NCBI GenBank assembly: GCA_903934295.1
Contig: CAIZNI010000059.1
Span: 1 to 62,589, forward strand
Length of the DNA stretch: 62,589 nt
Direction: 5' to 3'
Source: an uncultured beta proteobacterium
Lineage (GTDB): Bacteria > Pseudomonadota > Gammaproteobacteria > Burkholderiales > Burkholderiaceae_E
The notes beneath the pieces were generated by a model, which had not been told where the DNA came from, did no database searches, and saw nothing but the letters and a program-made list of their open reading frames with translations. Below, piece by piece: positions 16,922-25,087 of the stretch. The position numbers were made by a program, and so were the translations under genes. Position 1 is the stretch's first letter. Each line of letters begins with the position of its first letter.

Positions 16922-17928
16922 CGGCGCGGGCGCTGGCGGGTCGGCGATCGGCGCTGACCGCCACCGCGGCGCTGGTGGCGGCGGGTTCGCTTTCGGGTAC
17001 GACGCGGGCGGCCACCGACCCGGCTGCACTGCCCCCGCTTACCGTCCTGCGTCTGACGCCCAGCGTCTACTGGGTCCAGGGCGATCTCGGCCCGGTGTCG
17101 CGGGCCAACCGCGGCTTCAATTCGAATGCCGGCTTCGTGGTCACGCCTGCGGGTGTGGTGGTGTTCGACGCGCTGGGAACGCCGGCGCTGGGCCGGGCGC
17201 TGCTGCAGGCCATCCGGCGCGTCACGCGCCAGCCGGTGCGTCATGTGGTGGTCAGCCACTATCACGCCGATCATTTCTACGGCCTGCAGGCCTTCGCCCG
17301 CACCGGTGTGCAGATCTGGGCGGGCGCGAAGGTACGCGATTACCTGGCCTCGCCGGCCCCCGTCGAGCGTCTGGTCGAGCGGCGCGAGTCGCTGGCTCCC
17401 TGGGTCGACCGGGACAGCCGGATCGTGCCGCCGACCCGCTTCATCGAGACCGAGACGGTGATCGCGCTGGGCGGCCTTCGGATGCGGCTGCTGCCGGTGG
17501 GGCCGGCGCACACCGCGGAAGACCTGATGATGATGGTCGAGGGGGCCGGCGAGGGCGTGCTGTTCGCGGGCGATCTGGTGTTCGCCGGGCGGGTGCCCTT
17601 CGTGGGCGAGGCGGACAGCCGCGCCTGGCTGGCGGCGATCGAGCGGCTCGATCGGCTGACGCCCCGGCTGATGGTCACCGGCCACGGCCCGGTCTCGCGC
17701 GATCCGCTGGCCGATCTGTCGCTGACCCGAGACTATCTGCGTCACGTCCGTTCGGCGATGGCCGCCGCGGTCAGCGACATGACGCCCTTCGATGAGGCCT
17801 ATGCGCGCACTGACTGGTCGCGCTTCGCGGACCTGCCGGCCTTCCACGCCGCCAACCGGCGCAATGCCTACAACACCTACCTGCTGATGGAGCGCGAAGC
17901 GCTGCAACCCGATCGGCGCGGCAACTGA
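16918..17928 (+). CDS. soxH: SoxH-like periplasmic metallo-beta-lactamase-fold hydrolase
   Basis: A 336-residue exported metallo-beta-lactamase-fold protein. It starts with GTG overlapping the soxB stop. A basic N-terminus and hydrophobic stretch form a leader ending near GTTRAA. The binuclear zinc motif is HYHADH (114-119), with further ligands expected in GPAHTAEDLMM, FAGDLVFAG and VTGHGPVS. SoxH proteins are regularly encoded at the end of sox operons and are dispensable for thiosulfate oxidation in the species studied; the true substrate is unknown. Close relatives are also annotated as quinoprotein-relay hydrolases. It ends the sox operon. A GC-rich hairpin just after the stop lacks a U tract. 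Confidence 0.85.
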   Translation: MTARALAGRRSALTATAALVAAGSLSGTTRAATDPAALPPLTVLRLTPSVYWVQGDLGPVSRANRGFNSNAGFVVTPAGVVVFDALGTPALGRALLQAIRRVTRQPVRHVVVSHYHADHFYGLQAFARTGVQIWAGAKVRDYLASPAPVERLVERRESLAPWVDRDSRIVPPTRFIETETVIALGGLRMRLLPVGPAHTAEDLMMMVEGAGEGVLFAGDLVFAGRVPFVGEADSRAWLAAIERLDRLTPRLMVTGHGPVSRDPLADLSLTRDYLRHVRSAMAAAVSDMTPFDEAYARTDWSRFADLPAFHAANRRNAYNTYLLMEREALQPDRRGN

Positions 17929-18054
17929 GCCGGTGGTGCCGGCGCCCGCCCGCGTGTCGGGACCGGATTCGAGACTCTCGCCACGCCCGGCATTGCCATC
18001 CGCGACTATCATCGCCCTTTCGTTCACAGGGCGCAGGCCCGCGGGAGACATTCG

Positions 18055-18273
18055 ATGGCGCGAGTTCAGGTTCTGAGTGAAGTCAGCGGGTCGATCTGGA
18101 AGATCGAGGCCGCCGTGGGCGCGCAACTGGGTGCCGACGACACGATCCTGATCATCGAGTCGATGAAGATGGAAATCCCGGTCGCCAGCCCGCGTGCCGG
18201 TCGCCTGGTGGAACTGCGTGTCGCCGAGGGCGAGGCGGTCAAGGAAGGCCAGGTCGTCGCGGTCATCGAGTAG
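18055..18273 (+). CDS. biotin carboxyl carrier-like (biotinyl/lipoyl) domain protein
   Basis: A single-domain carrier of 72 residues. The hammerhead fold is complete and the attachment site reads ESMKMEIPV, with the Lys between two Met that biotin ligase recognises. A GGGAGA ribosome site lies 8 bases before the ATG. Such short carriers serve acyl-CoA or urea/allophanate-type carboxylases, but no carboxylase subunit lies nearby, so it may serve enzymes encoded elsewhere. A lipoyl role is less likely because lipoyl sites usually read DKA or similar. It converges with the quinone oxidoreductase gene, the stops being 23 bases apart. Confidence 0.85.
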   Translation: MARVQVLSEVSGSIWKIEAAVGAQLGADDTILIIESMKMEIPVASPRAGRLVELRVAEGEAVKEGQVVAVIE

Positions 18274-18296
18274 CCGCGCCGGCCCGGGTGGCCGGG

Positions 18297-19292
18297 TCAG
18301 TCGATCTTCACCAGCACCTTGCCGACATGGCTCATGCTCTCGGTCGCCTCGTGCGCGGCCGCGATCTCGGCCATTGAAAACGCCTGGTGGTACTGATGTT
18401 TCAGTTCACCGCCGGACAGCGCGGCGGTGATGAACATCGCGGCATCGTCGTGCGCCGCCTGCGGCATCGCATAGACCAGCACGAAGCGCACCGTGAGGTC
18501 CTTGGCCAGCATCGGCCAGAACGGGATCGCCGGCTCGGGCACCGCATCGGACGCGTAGGTGGCGATCACGCCGCCGGGGCGCATCAGTGGCAGGATCACC
18601 GGCAGGTTCTGGCCGAAGGCGACCTCGATCACCCGGTCCAGCGGCTGGGTCTCGCCGGTGATCTCGCGCACCCGCGCCGCCACATCCTCCTGGCGATAGT
18701 TGATGACGTCATGGGCGCCGGCGGCCAGCGCCTGGCGGGCCTGCTCGTCGCGGCTCACGGTGGCGATCACCCGGGCGGCCCCGGACAGACGCGCCACCTG
18801 GATCGCATAGAAGCCCACCGAGCCCGCGCCGCCGGTCACCAGGATCGTCTTGCCCAGCACCGGCCCGTCGGCCATGACGCAGCGGTGCGCGGTCATCACC
18901 GGGATGCCCATGCAGGCGCCGGCCTCGAACTCGGCGCGCGCCGGCAGCATCACCGCCTTGTGGGCGGGCACGGTGGTGTACTGGGCGCAGGTGCCGAAGG
19001 CGCGCCCCAGCGTGGCTTCGTAGACCCACACGCGCTGGCCGATCCGCTCGGGATCGACCCCGTCGCCAACCGCGTCGATGACACCGGCGCCGTCCTGGTG
19101 GGGAATGATGACGGGGAAGGGCATGGCGACATTGCCGCGCGCGCCGCCCCGGGTCTTGGTGTCGGACGGGTTCACCGCCGACACATGGATGCGCACGCGC
19201 ACCTCGCCGGCCGCGGGTTCGGGCATCGGCTGCTCGCCCAGGTGCAGCACCTCCCGCGCGGGACCCTTGCGCTCGTACCAGACGGCTTTCAT
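18297..19292 (-). CDS. zinc-type/quinone oxidoreductase-like NADPH dehydrogenase (MDR family)
   Basis: A 331-residue medium-chain dehydrogenase/reductase. It has the GroES-like N-terminal domain (EVRVRIHVSAVNPSDTKTRG) and a Rossmann domain with VTGGAGSVGFYAIQVARLSG for NADPH binding. There are no catalytic zinc cysteines of alcohol-dehydrogenase type, so it belongs with the zinc-free quinone oxidoreductases that reduce quinones or enones. I prefer the start at 19292 (MKAVWYERKG), which has GGGGAG 8 bases upstream; the in-frame ATG at 19319 overlaps the stop of the preceding gene (ATGA) and is possible. It is cotranscribed with the amidohydrolase at 19316-21028. Substrate unknown. Confidence 0.87.
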   Translation of the reverse strand: MKAVWYERKGPAREVLHLGEQPMPEPAAGEVRVRIHVSAVNPSDTKTRGGARGNVAMPFPVIIPHQDGAGVIDAVGDGVDPERIGQRVWVYEATLGRAFGTCAQYTTVPAHKAVMLPARAEFEAGACMGIPVMTAHRCVMADGPVLGKTILVTGGAGSVGFYAIQVARLSGAARVIATVSRDEQARQALAAGAHDVINYRQEDVAARVREITGETQPLDRVIEVAFGQNLPVILPLMRPGGVIATYASDAVPEPAIPFWPMLAKDLTVRFVLVYAMPQAAHDDAAMFITAALSGGELKHQYHQAFSMAEIAAAHEATESMSHVGKVLVKID

Positions 19293-19315
19293 CGTCGTGC
19301 TCCCCGGATGGGCGC

Positions 19316-21028
19316 TCATGAAGCCGCGCGGACCAGACGACCCGGCAGCTTGCCGCTGGCCTGGCCGTCGCGGTAGACGATTTCGCCCGACACGATCGTG
19401 GCGTCGTAGCCCTGCGAGGTCTGCTGGAAACGGCGTCCGCCGGCGGGCAGGTCCTTCACGATGACCGGGCTGTGGATGCCCAGGCGGGCCATGTCGATGA
19501 TGTTGACGTCGGCCTTCAGGCCAACGGTCAGCGCGCCGCGGTCGGTCATGCCGACCGCCCGGGCATTGCGCGCCGTGAGCAGGTTGACCAGCAGCGGGAT
19601 CGGCAGCCGGCCATTGGCGCGGTTGCGTCCCCAGTGCGCCAGCAGGTAGGTGGTGAAGCTGGCGTCGCAGATCGAACCGACGTGCGCGCCGCCGTCGCCC
19701 AGGCCGAACAGCGCGTCGGGGTGGGTGAGCTGTTCGGCGCAGGGATCCAGCGTGCACTCGGCGTAGTTGGCGAACGGTGCCAGCAGCAGCGCCTGACCGT
19801 CGTTCTCGAGCATCAGGTCGTAGGCGGTCTCGAGCGTGCTGCGGCCGCTGGCGCGCGCCAGGTGCTCGACCGAACGCTCGATCGGCGGCTCGTAGTCGGG
19901 CGGCGAGCCGAGCGAGAACACGCGTTCGTAGTCGTAGGGCTTGAGGTCGATCCGCAGGAACGGGTTGGCCTGTGCCTCGGCGAGGATGGTGCGCCGGGTC
20001 TCGGGGTTGCGCATCGCCGCGACCATCGCGGCGGGCTCGAGCGCGCGCAGCGCCTGGAAGGTGGCCGAGCCGTGGATCGGGCTGCGGTTGGCCTGCAGGC
20101 CGAACAGGACACCCACCGAGCGCGGCGCGACCTGCGCGGCGATGCGGGTGCCGGTCTGCGCCTCGACGCGGATGCGCGCCAGCACCGCGCGCCAATCGTC
20201 GGGCTTGCGGTGGCTTTGCGCCAGCGAGATCGAGGTCGGGCGGCCGCTGGCGCGCGCGATCCGGAACACCATGCCCAGCTCATCGCCCTGGCGGGCCGCC
20301 ATGTCGGAGATCACCTGGATCACGCCCCGGCCGGCATCGGCCAGGCCGGCGGCAATGCCGGTCAGCTCGTCTTCGCTGGCCTTGAGCGAGGGGGTGGGGT
20401 CGCCCTTGACGCTGCGGTGATTCATCGAGCGCGAGGTCGAGAATCCGACCGCGCCCGCCAGCATCGCGTCGCGCGCGAGTTCCCGCATCTGCGCGATGTC
20501 GGTCAGGGTGGCGTCTTCCAGCCGCGCGGCCCGTTCGCCCATCACATAGACCCGCAGGGCGCCGTGGGGCAGCTGGGCGGCGACATCGATGTCGCGCGGG
20601 ATGGCGGCCAGGAAATTCAGATAGTCGGGGAAGGATTCCCACTGCCAGGACAGGCCTTCGTGCAGCGCGGCGCCGGGGATGTCCTCGACCCCTTCCATCA
20701 GCTCGATCAGGCGGTCATGGTCGTGGGTGCGCACCGGGGCGAAACCGACGCCGCAGTTGCCCATCACCGCGGTGGTCACGCCGTGCAGGCTCGAGGGCTG
20801 CATGCGGCTGGCCCAGGTGGCCTGGCCGTCGTAATGGGTGTGGATGTCGACGAAGCCGGGGGTCACCAGGCGGCCGCGGGCGTCGATCTCCTCGGTGCCG
20901 CTGCCGGCCAGGTGGCCGATCTCGGCGATTCGGCCGTCGCGGATGCCGATGTCGGCCTCGCGCAGTTCGCTGCCCAGGCCATCGGCCAGCGTGCCGCCGC
21001 GAATGACCAGATCGAATGTCTTGTTCAT
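19316..21028 (-). CDS. D-aminoacylase / N-acyl-D-amino-acid deacylase family amidohydrolase
   Basis: A 570-residue metal-dependent amidohydrolase. N-terminal metal ligands are in [11 protein letters not shown], followed by the family-specific [12 protein letters not shown], where the Cys is the D-aminoacylase metal ligand. Near the C-terminus [10 protein letters not shown] carries the catalytic Asp. Family members hydrolyse N-acyl-D-amino acids or related amides; the length is somewhat above the usual 480-500 residues and matches the broader amidohydrolase_3 group, so substrate is open. It is first in a two-gene minus-strand operon with the quinone oxidoreductase. The promoter should lie in the 298-bp divergent gap before the esterase gene, where a 12-bp inverted pair is found. 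Confidence 0.85.
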   Translation of the reverse strand: MNKTFDLVIRGGTLADGLGSELREADIGIRDGRIAEIGHLAGSGTEEIDARGRLVTPGFVDIHTHYDGQATWASRMQPSSLHGVTTAVMGNCGVGFAPVRTHDHDRLIELMEGVEDIPGAALHEGLSWQWESFPDYLNFLAAIPRDIDVAAQLPHGALRVYVMGERAARLEDATLTDIAQMRELARDAMLAGAVGFSTSRSMNHRSVKGDPTPSLKASEDELTGIAAGLADAGRGVIQVISDMAARQGDELGMVFRIARASGRPTSISLAQSHRKPDDWRAVLARIRVEAQTGTRIAAQVAPRSVGVLFGLQANRSPIHGSATFQALRALEPAAMVAAMRNPETRRTILAEAQANPFLRIDLKPYDYERVFSLGSPPDYEPPIERSVEHLARASGRSTLETAYDLMLENDGQALLLAPFANYAECTLDPCAEQLTHPDALFGLGDGGAHVGSICDASFTTYLLAHWGRNRANGRLPIPLLVNLLTARNARAVGMTDRGALTVGLKADVNIIDMARLGIHSPVIVKDLPAGGRRFQQTSQGYDATIVSGEIVYRDGQASGKLPGRLVRAAS

Positions 21029-21326
21029 GGTGTCGGTGTTCCTGATGGGGAGGGAGAGCCAGCGTTCAGCTGCTGATCATACGACCGTTTCCCGCGCCCG
21101 GTGCGGGGCTGCGCTGCGCTGGCGGGGCCGTCGTCGGCGGGGATCGGCCGGCGCGTCTCGGAATCGGCGGCAGCCGGTTTGCCGGGATCGGCCGGTGTGC
21201 ACTGCAGCGCGGAAATCGGCGCCGGCCGGTCGTATGATTCGGCGACGGCGCGACCCTTCGCGGGCGCGCCGCCACGGCCTGGCCGAACCGGCCCCGCTCC
21301 CGACCACGACCCCTGAAGGATGACCC
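21029..21326. promoter_or_regulatory. divergent regulatory region with a perfect 12-bp inverted pair
   Basis: This 298-bp gap separates the amidohydrolase (minus) and esterase (plus) genes and holds no credible ORF. ATCATACGACCG at 21076-21087 and CGGTCGTATGAT at 21227-21238 are exact reverse complements 139 bases apart. Each therefore presents CGGTCGTATGAT towards its own gene, 48 bases before one start codon and 88 before the other. TATGAT could be a -10 hexamer in both, yet no matching -35 is visible, so an activator site or an alternative sigma factor is possible. Confidence 0.55.
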
Positions 21327-22277
21327 ATGCCCCTGGACGCAGACATCGCCCGGATCATCGACAAGATGCCGCTGCGCGACGTCCCCAATCTGACGCCCAC
21401 CAGCGCCCGCGACTCGATGCTGGCCATGGCCGCCGCGCGCAGCGACACGCCCTTGCCGCAGCCCGGGTCGGTCGAGGACGCGGTGCTGCCCGGCCCGGCG
21501 GGCGACATCCCGGTGCGCGTCTATCGCACCGCGCGCAGCGCGGCGCCCACGGTGGTCTACTACCACGGCGGCGGCTGGGTGGCGGGCGATCTGGACACCC
21601 ATGACCGTGCGGCCCGCACCCTGGCCATCGAGCTGGATTGCGCGGTGGTCAGCGTGCATTACCGGCGTCCGCCCGAGGCGCCGTTCCCGGCCGCCTACGA
21701 TGACGCGCTGGCCGCGGTGCACCAGGTCGCGGCGCGCCAGGCCGACTTCGGCGGCGCGGGCCAGCCGCTGGCGGTGGCCGGCGACAGCGCCGGCGGCAAT
21801 CTGGCCGCGGCGGTGGCGCTGGCACTGCGCGACGGCGGGCCGCGACTGGCCGCGCAGATGCTGGTCTATCCGGTCACCGATGTGGTGGGCCACTACCGCA
21901 ACGCCCATGCCAACGCCCGCTACCCCTCGCGCGACCAGAACGCCGAGGGTTACTTCCTGTCGCTGGCGGTGATGCAGTGGTTTTCCGATCATTACCTCAG
22001 CCACCCCGATCACGCCCACGATCCGCGCGTCTCGCCTATGCAGGCGGCCAGCCTGGCCGGGCTGCCGCCCACGGTGCTGTGCACCGCCCAGTTCGATCCG
22101 CTGCGTGACGAGGGGGTCGCCTATGCGCAGGCGCTGCGGGCCGCCGGGGTTCGGGTGCTCGAGCACCATGGGTCGGGCCTGATCCATGGCTACTTCGGCA
22201 TGGGCGCGGCGTCGCCGGCTGCCGGCGAAGAGAGCCGGCGCGTGCGCGCCGACATGCGCATGCTGCTGGAAGGCTGA
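21327..22277 (+). CDS. HSL-family alpha/beta hydrolase (esterase)
   Basis: A 316-residue cytoplasmic esterase of the hormone-sensitive-lipase family. The oxyanion-hole motif reads YYHGGGWVAGD, the nucleophile elbow GDSAGGNLA (Ser154), the acid lies in FDPLRDEGV and the His in GLIHGYFGM. All triad elements are present, so it should be active on short-chain esters. It has no leader. The start at 21327 follows GAAGGA. It is transcribed divergently from the amidohydrolase, and the shared 12-bp element suggests joint control of amide and ester hydrolysis. Confidence 0.9.
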   Translation: MPLDADIARIIDKMPLRDVPNLTPTSARDSMLAMAAARSDTPLPQPGSVEDAVLPGPAGDIPVRVYRTARSAAPTVVYYHGGGWVAGDLDTHDRAARTLAIELDCAVVSVHYRRPPEAPFPAAYDDALAAVHQVAARQADFGGAGQPLAVAGDSAGGNLAAAVALALRDGGPRLAAQMLVYPVTDVVGHYRNAHANARYPSRDQNAEGYFLSLAVMQWFSDHYLSHPDHAHDPRVSPMQAASLAGLPPTVLCTAQFDPLRDEGVAYAQALRAAGVRVLEHHGSGLIHGYFGMGAASPAAGEESRRVRADMRMLLEG

Positions 22278-22359
22278 TGCCAGCCGGCGCCGCGCGAGGG
22301 CCGGCTGCCGCCTCGGCGGCGTCGGTACTGCCGGCCGTCGGCGCGCGGCGGCCAACGCC

Positions 22360-23724
22360 ATGAAGACCGCGATCGCGCTCAACCGCTTCGGGCTCGGCGC
22401 CCGCCCGGCCGACGCCGCGCGGGTGACGGGCGATCCGGCCGGCTGGCTGCAGGACCAGTTGCACCACACGCCACCGCCCGCGCTGCCCGCCGATCCGCCG
22501 CAGGGGCTCGAACCCCGAACCGCGCCCTTGCTGGCCGAACTGCAACGCATCAGCCGTCAGCCCGACAGTGCGCCGCTGGTGGGGCGCTTTCAGCGCGAAC
22601 GCCATGTCGGCGATGTCCAGGCGCGGGTCAACGCGGCGCTGCTCACCGAGCACCCGTTCACCGAGCGGCTGGTGCACTTCTGGTCGAACCATTTTGCGGT
22701 GTCGGCGGACCGGCGCCCGATGGCGGTTCTGGCGGGGCCGTTCGAGAATGAAGCGATCCGGCCCCGGATCCTGGGCCGCTTCGCCGATCTGCTGCTCGCG
22801 GTCGAGCAGCATCCGGCGATGCTGCTGTTCCTCGATCAGGCGCGCTCCAGCGGTCCGCGCAGCCTGGCCGCCCAGCGCGCGGCGGCACGCGGTGCCCGCG
22901 CGCCCGGGCTCAACGAGAACCTGGCGCGCGAGATTCTCGAACTGCACACCCTGGGCGTGCAGGGGGGCTATCGCCAGACCGATGTTCAGGAGCTGGCGCA
23001 GGCCCTCACCGGCTGGTCGGTCGATGGCTACGGGCCGCGCCCGCGCGCCGAATGGGTGGTGGGCGAGTTCGTGTTCCACCCCGAGTTCCACGAGCCGGGC
23101 GCGCGGCGCCTGCTCGGACGCGACTATCCCGAGGCCGGTCAGGCGCAGGCGCGCGACATGCTGCTGGACCTTGCCCGCCATCCGGCCACCGCCCGCCACC
23201 TCGCCACCCGTCTGGCCTGCCATTTCGTGGCCGATTCGCCCCCGCCCGCCCTGGTCGATCGCCTCGCTGCGGTGTTCCAGGCGACCGATGGCGATCTGCC
23301 CAGCGTCTATCGCGCGCTGATCGCGCACCCGTCGGCCTGGGCGCAGGCCCATGCCAAGTTCAAGAGCCCCTGGGACTATGCGGTCTCGGCGCTGCGGGCG
23401 CTCGGGGCGCGCGAGGCGACGCCGCGCCCCGAGGCCACGGTGGCGGTGTTCGCCGACCTCGGGCAGCGGGTCTGGACCCCGGGGTCGCCGGCCGGCTTCG
23501 GCGACACCGCCGAGCGCTGGGCCGCGCCGGATGCGCTGCTCAAACGGATCGAATACAGCGCGCTGCTGGGCCGGCGGGCGGCGGGGCGCGATCCGCGCGA
23601 CCTGCTCGAGCGGGTGCTGCCCGGGGTGGTGAGCGAGTCCACGCGCGCCGAGATCGCCCGTGCCGAGAGTCCCGCGCAAGGGCTTGCGCTGCTGTTCGCC
23701 AGTGCGGAGTTCATGCGCCGATGA
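22360..23724 (+). CDS. DUF1800 family protein (first copy)
   Basis: A 454-residue member of DUF1800, recognised by the phrases FTERLVHFWSNHFAVS, NENLAREILELHTLGV and QELAQALTGWSV, which are the family's hallmark. There is no obvious signal peptide: the N-terminus reads TAIALNRFGLGARPADAARV. Function is unknown; DUF1800 genes are nearly always followed by DUF1501, as here with an ATGA overlap. I start at 22360 because the family N-terminal motif NRFGLGARP follows directly, while the upstream frame overlaps the esterase. A second DUF1800-DUF1501 pair lies at 51206-54237 with different neighbours. Confidence 0.88.
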   Translation: MKTAIALNRFGLGARPADAARVTGDPAGWLQDQLHHTPPPALPADPPQGLEPRTAPLLAELQRISRQPDSAPLVGRFQRERHVGDVQARVNAALLTEHPFTERLVHFWSNHFAVSADRRPMAVLAGPFENEAIRPRILGRFADLLLAVEQHPAMLLFLDQARSSGPRSLAAQRAAARGARAPGLNENLAREILELHTLGVQGGYRQTDVQELAQALTGWSVDGYGPRPRAEWVVGEFVFHPEFHEPGARRLLGRDYPEAGQAQARDMLLDLARHPATARHLATRLACHFVADSPPPALVDRLAAVFQATDGDLPSVYRALIAHPSAWAQAHAKFKSPWDYAVSALRALGAREATPRPEATVAVFADLGQRVWTPGSPAGFGDTAERWAAPDALLKRIEYSALLGRRAAGRDPRDLLERVLPGVVSESTRAEIARAESPAQGLALLFASAEFMRR

Positions 23725-25046
23725 GTGATCTTTCCCAGTCTGCTGCCGGCCGGCGGGCTTTCCTGTCCCGCGCCGGTCGTGGCGCCTCGCTGGCGCTCGG
23801 GTCCGGCGCGCTCGCGTTGCCCGGTCTGGCGCTGGCCGATCGCGCCGGCGATCGCCGCTTCGTGCTGATCCTCCTGCGCGGCGCCCTCGACGGTCTGCAT
23901 GCGCTGGTTCCCCATGGCGATCCCGCCTATGCCGGCGCTCGCCGCGATCTGGCGCTCTCGCTGGGCGGCGAGTCGCTCATCGGGTCCGCGGCCGCTCAGG
24001 CGGCCGCCGCGGCGCCCGTCGCGCCGGTGTCGTCCGCCGCGCCGGCTGCGGCCGCTGCCCCCGTACCCGCGGCCGCCGCGCCCCGTCCGTTGCACCGGCT
24101 CGATGACCTCTTCGCGCTCCACGGCGAGCTCGGGTTTCTGGCCGGCCTGCATGCCCGCGGCGAGGCGATCGCGCTGCATGCGGTGGCCGGCCCGTATCGC
24201 GAACGGTCGCACTTCGACGCCCAGAACATTCTCGAGACCGGCGCACTCGCCGCCTATGCGCTGCGCGACGGCTGGCTGAACCGCGCGCTGTCCGGGCGCG
24301 GCGGGCCACCGCTCCCGGCGCTGGCCCTGTCTCAGGCGGTGCCCACCGTGCTGCAGGGTGCGGTGGCGGTGGCGTCATACGCGCCCTCGCGGCTGCCCGC
24401 CCCGCCCGAGGACACCTTCGCGCGCATCGCCCGGCTCTACCAGGGCGATGAGCAGTTGCGCCTGCTGTGGTCGCAGGCGCTTGGCGCGCGCGGGATGGCT
24501 CAGGAGGCCGGCATGGCCAGTGGCGCGACCCGTCCCGGCACGCAGTTCGCCGAGACGGCGGCAACCGCAGCGCGCTTTCTGGCCCAGCCGCAGGGCCCGC
24601 GGATCGCCGTGCTGGAGTCCGACGGCTGGGACACCCATGCACAGCAGGCGGGCCGCCTGAGCGGTCTGCTGCGCCAGCTCGACCGGGCGCTGGAGTCGCT
24701 CGCGCTCGGGCTGGGCGCCGCGTGGTCGCAGACCGCGGTGCTGGTGGTCACCGAGTTCGGCCGCACCGTGAGCCCCAATGGCACGGGTGGCACCGACCAC
24801 GGCACCGGCGGCGCAGCTTTTCTTGCCGGCGGTGCGGTGGCTGGCGGACGGGTGCTCGCCGACTGGCCCGGCCTGGCGCCTGCGCAACTCCATCAGGGCC
24901 GCGACCTGCGCCCCACCCTCGATCTTCGTGCGCTGCTCAAGGGCGTGCTGCACGACCACCTTCAGGTCCCCGCACGCGAACTCGACCAGCGTGTCTTCCC
25001 CGACTCGCTGTCCGTGGTCCGCCTGCAGGGGCTGTTTCGCGCCTGA
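23721..25046 (+). CDS. DUF1501 family Tat-exported protein (first copy)
   Basis: A 441-residue protein of DUF1501. The leader contains GRRAFLSRAG and an Ala/Leu-rich segment, consistent with Tat export of a folded protein. Family motifs include LILLRGALDGLHALVPHGD, SDGWDTHAQQ, VVTEFGRTVSPN and the glycine-rich GTDHGTGG. Structurally I place the family near the alkaline phosphatase/sulfatase superfamily (from memory), but no reaction is established. An Ala/Pro-rich run of about 45 residues, starting near GSAAAQ, interrupts the domain after residue 90 and is not usual. It is translationally coupled to the DUF1800 gene and lies 41 bases before the alkyl sulfatase gene. Confidence 0.87.
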   Translation: MSDLSQSAAGRRAFLSRAGRGASLALGSGALALPGLALADRAGDRRFVLILLRGALDGLHALVPHGDPAYAGARRDLALSLGGESLIGSAAAQAAAAAPVAPVSSAAPAAAAAPVPAAAAPRPLHRLDDLFALHGELGFLAGLHARGEAIALHAVAGPYRERSHFDAQNILETGALAAYALRDGWLNRALSGRGGPPLPALALSQAVPTVLQGAVAVASYAPSRLPAPPEDTFARIARLYQGDEQLRLLWSQALGARGMAQEAGMASGATRPGTQFAETAATAARFLAQPQGPRIAVLESDGWDTHAQQAGRLSGLLRQLDRALESLALGLGAAWSQTAVLVVTEFGRTVSPNGTGGTDHGTGGAAFLAGGAVAGGRVLADWPGLAPAQLHQGRDLRPTLDLRALLKGVLHDHLQVPARELDQRVFPDSLSVVRLQGLFRA

Positions 25047-25087
25047 CCGCGGGTCGGCGCCACCCTCGTTTTTTCCGGAGAACCCGA

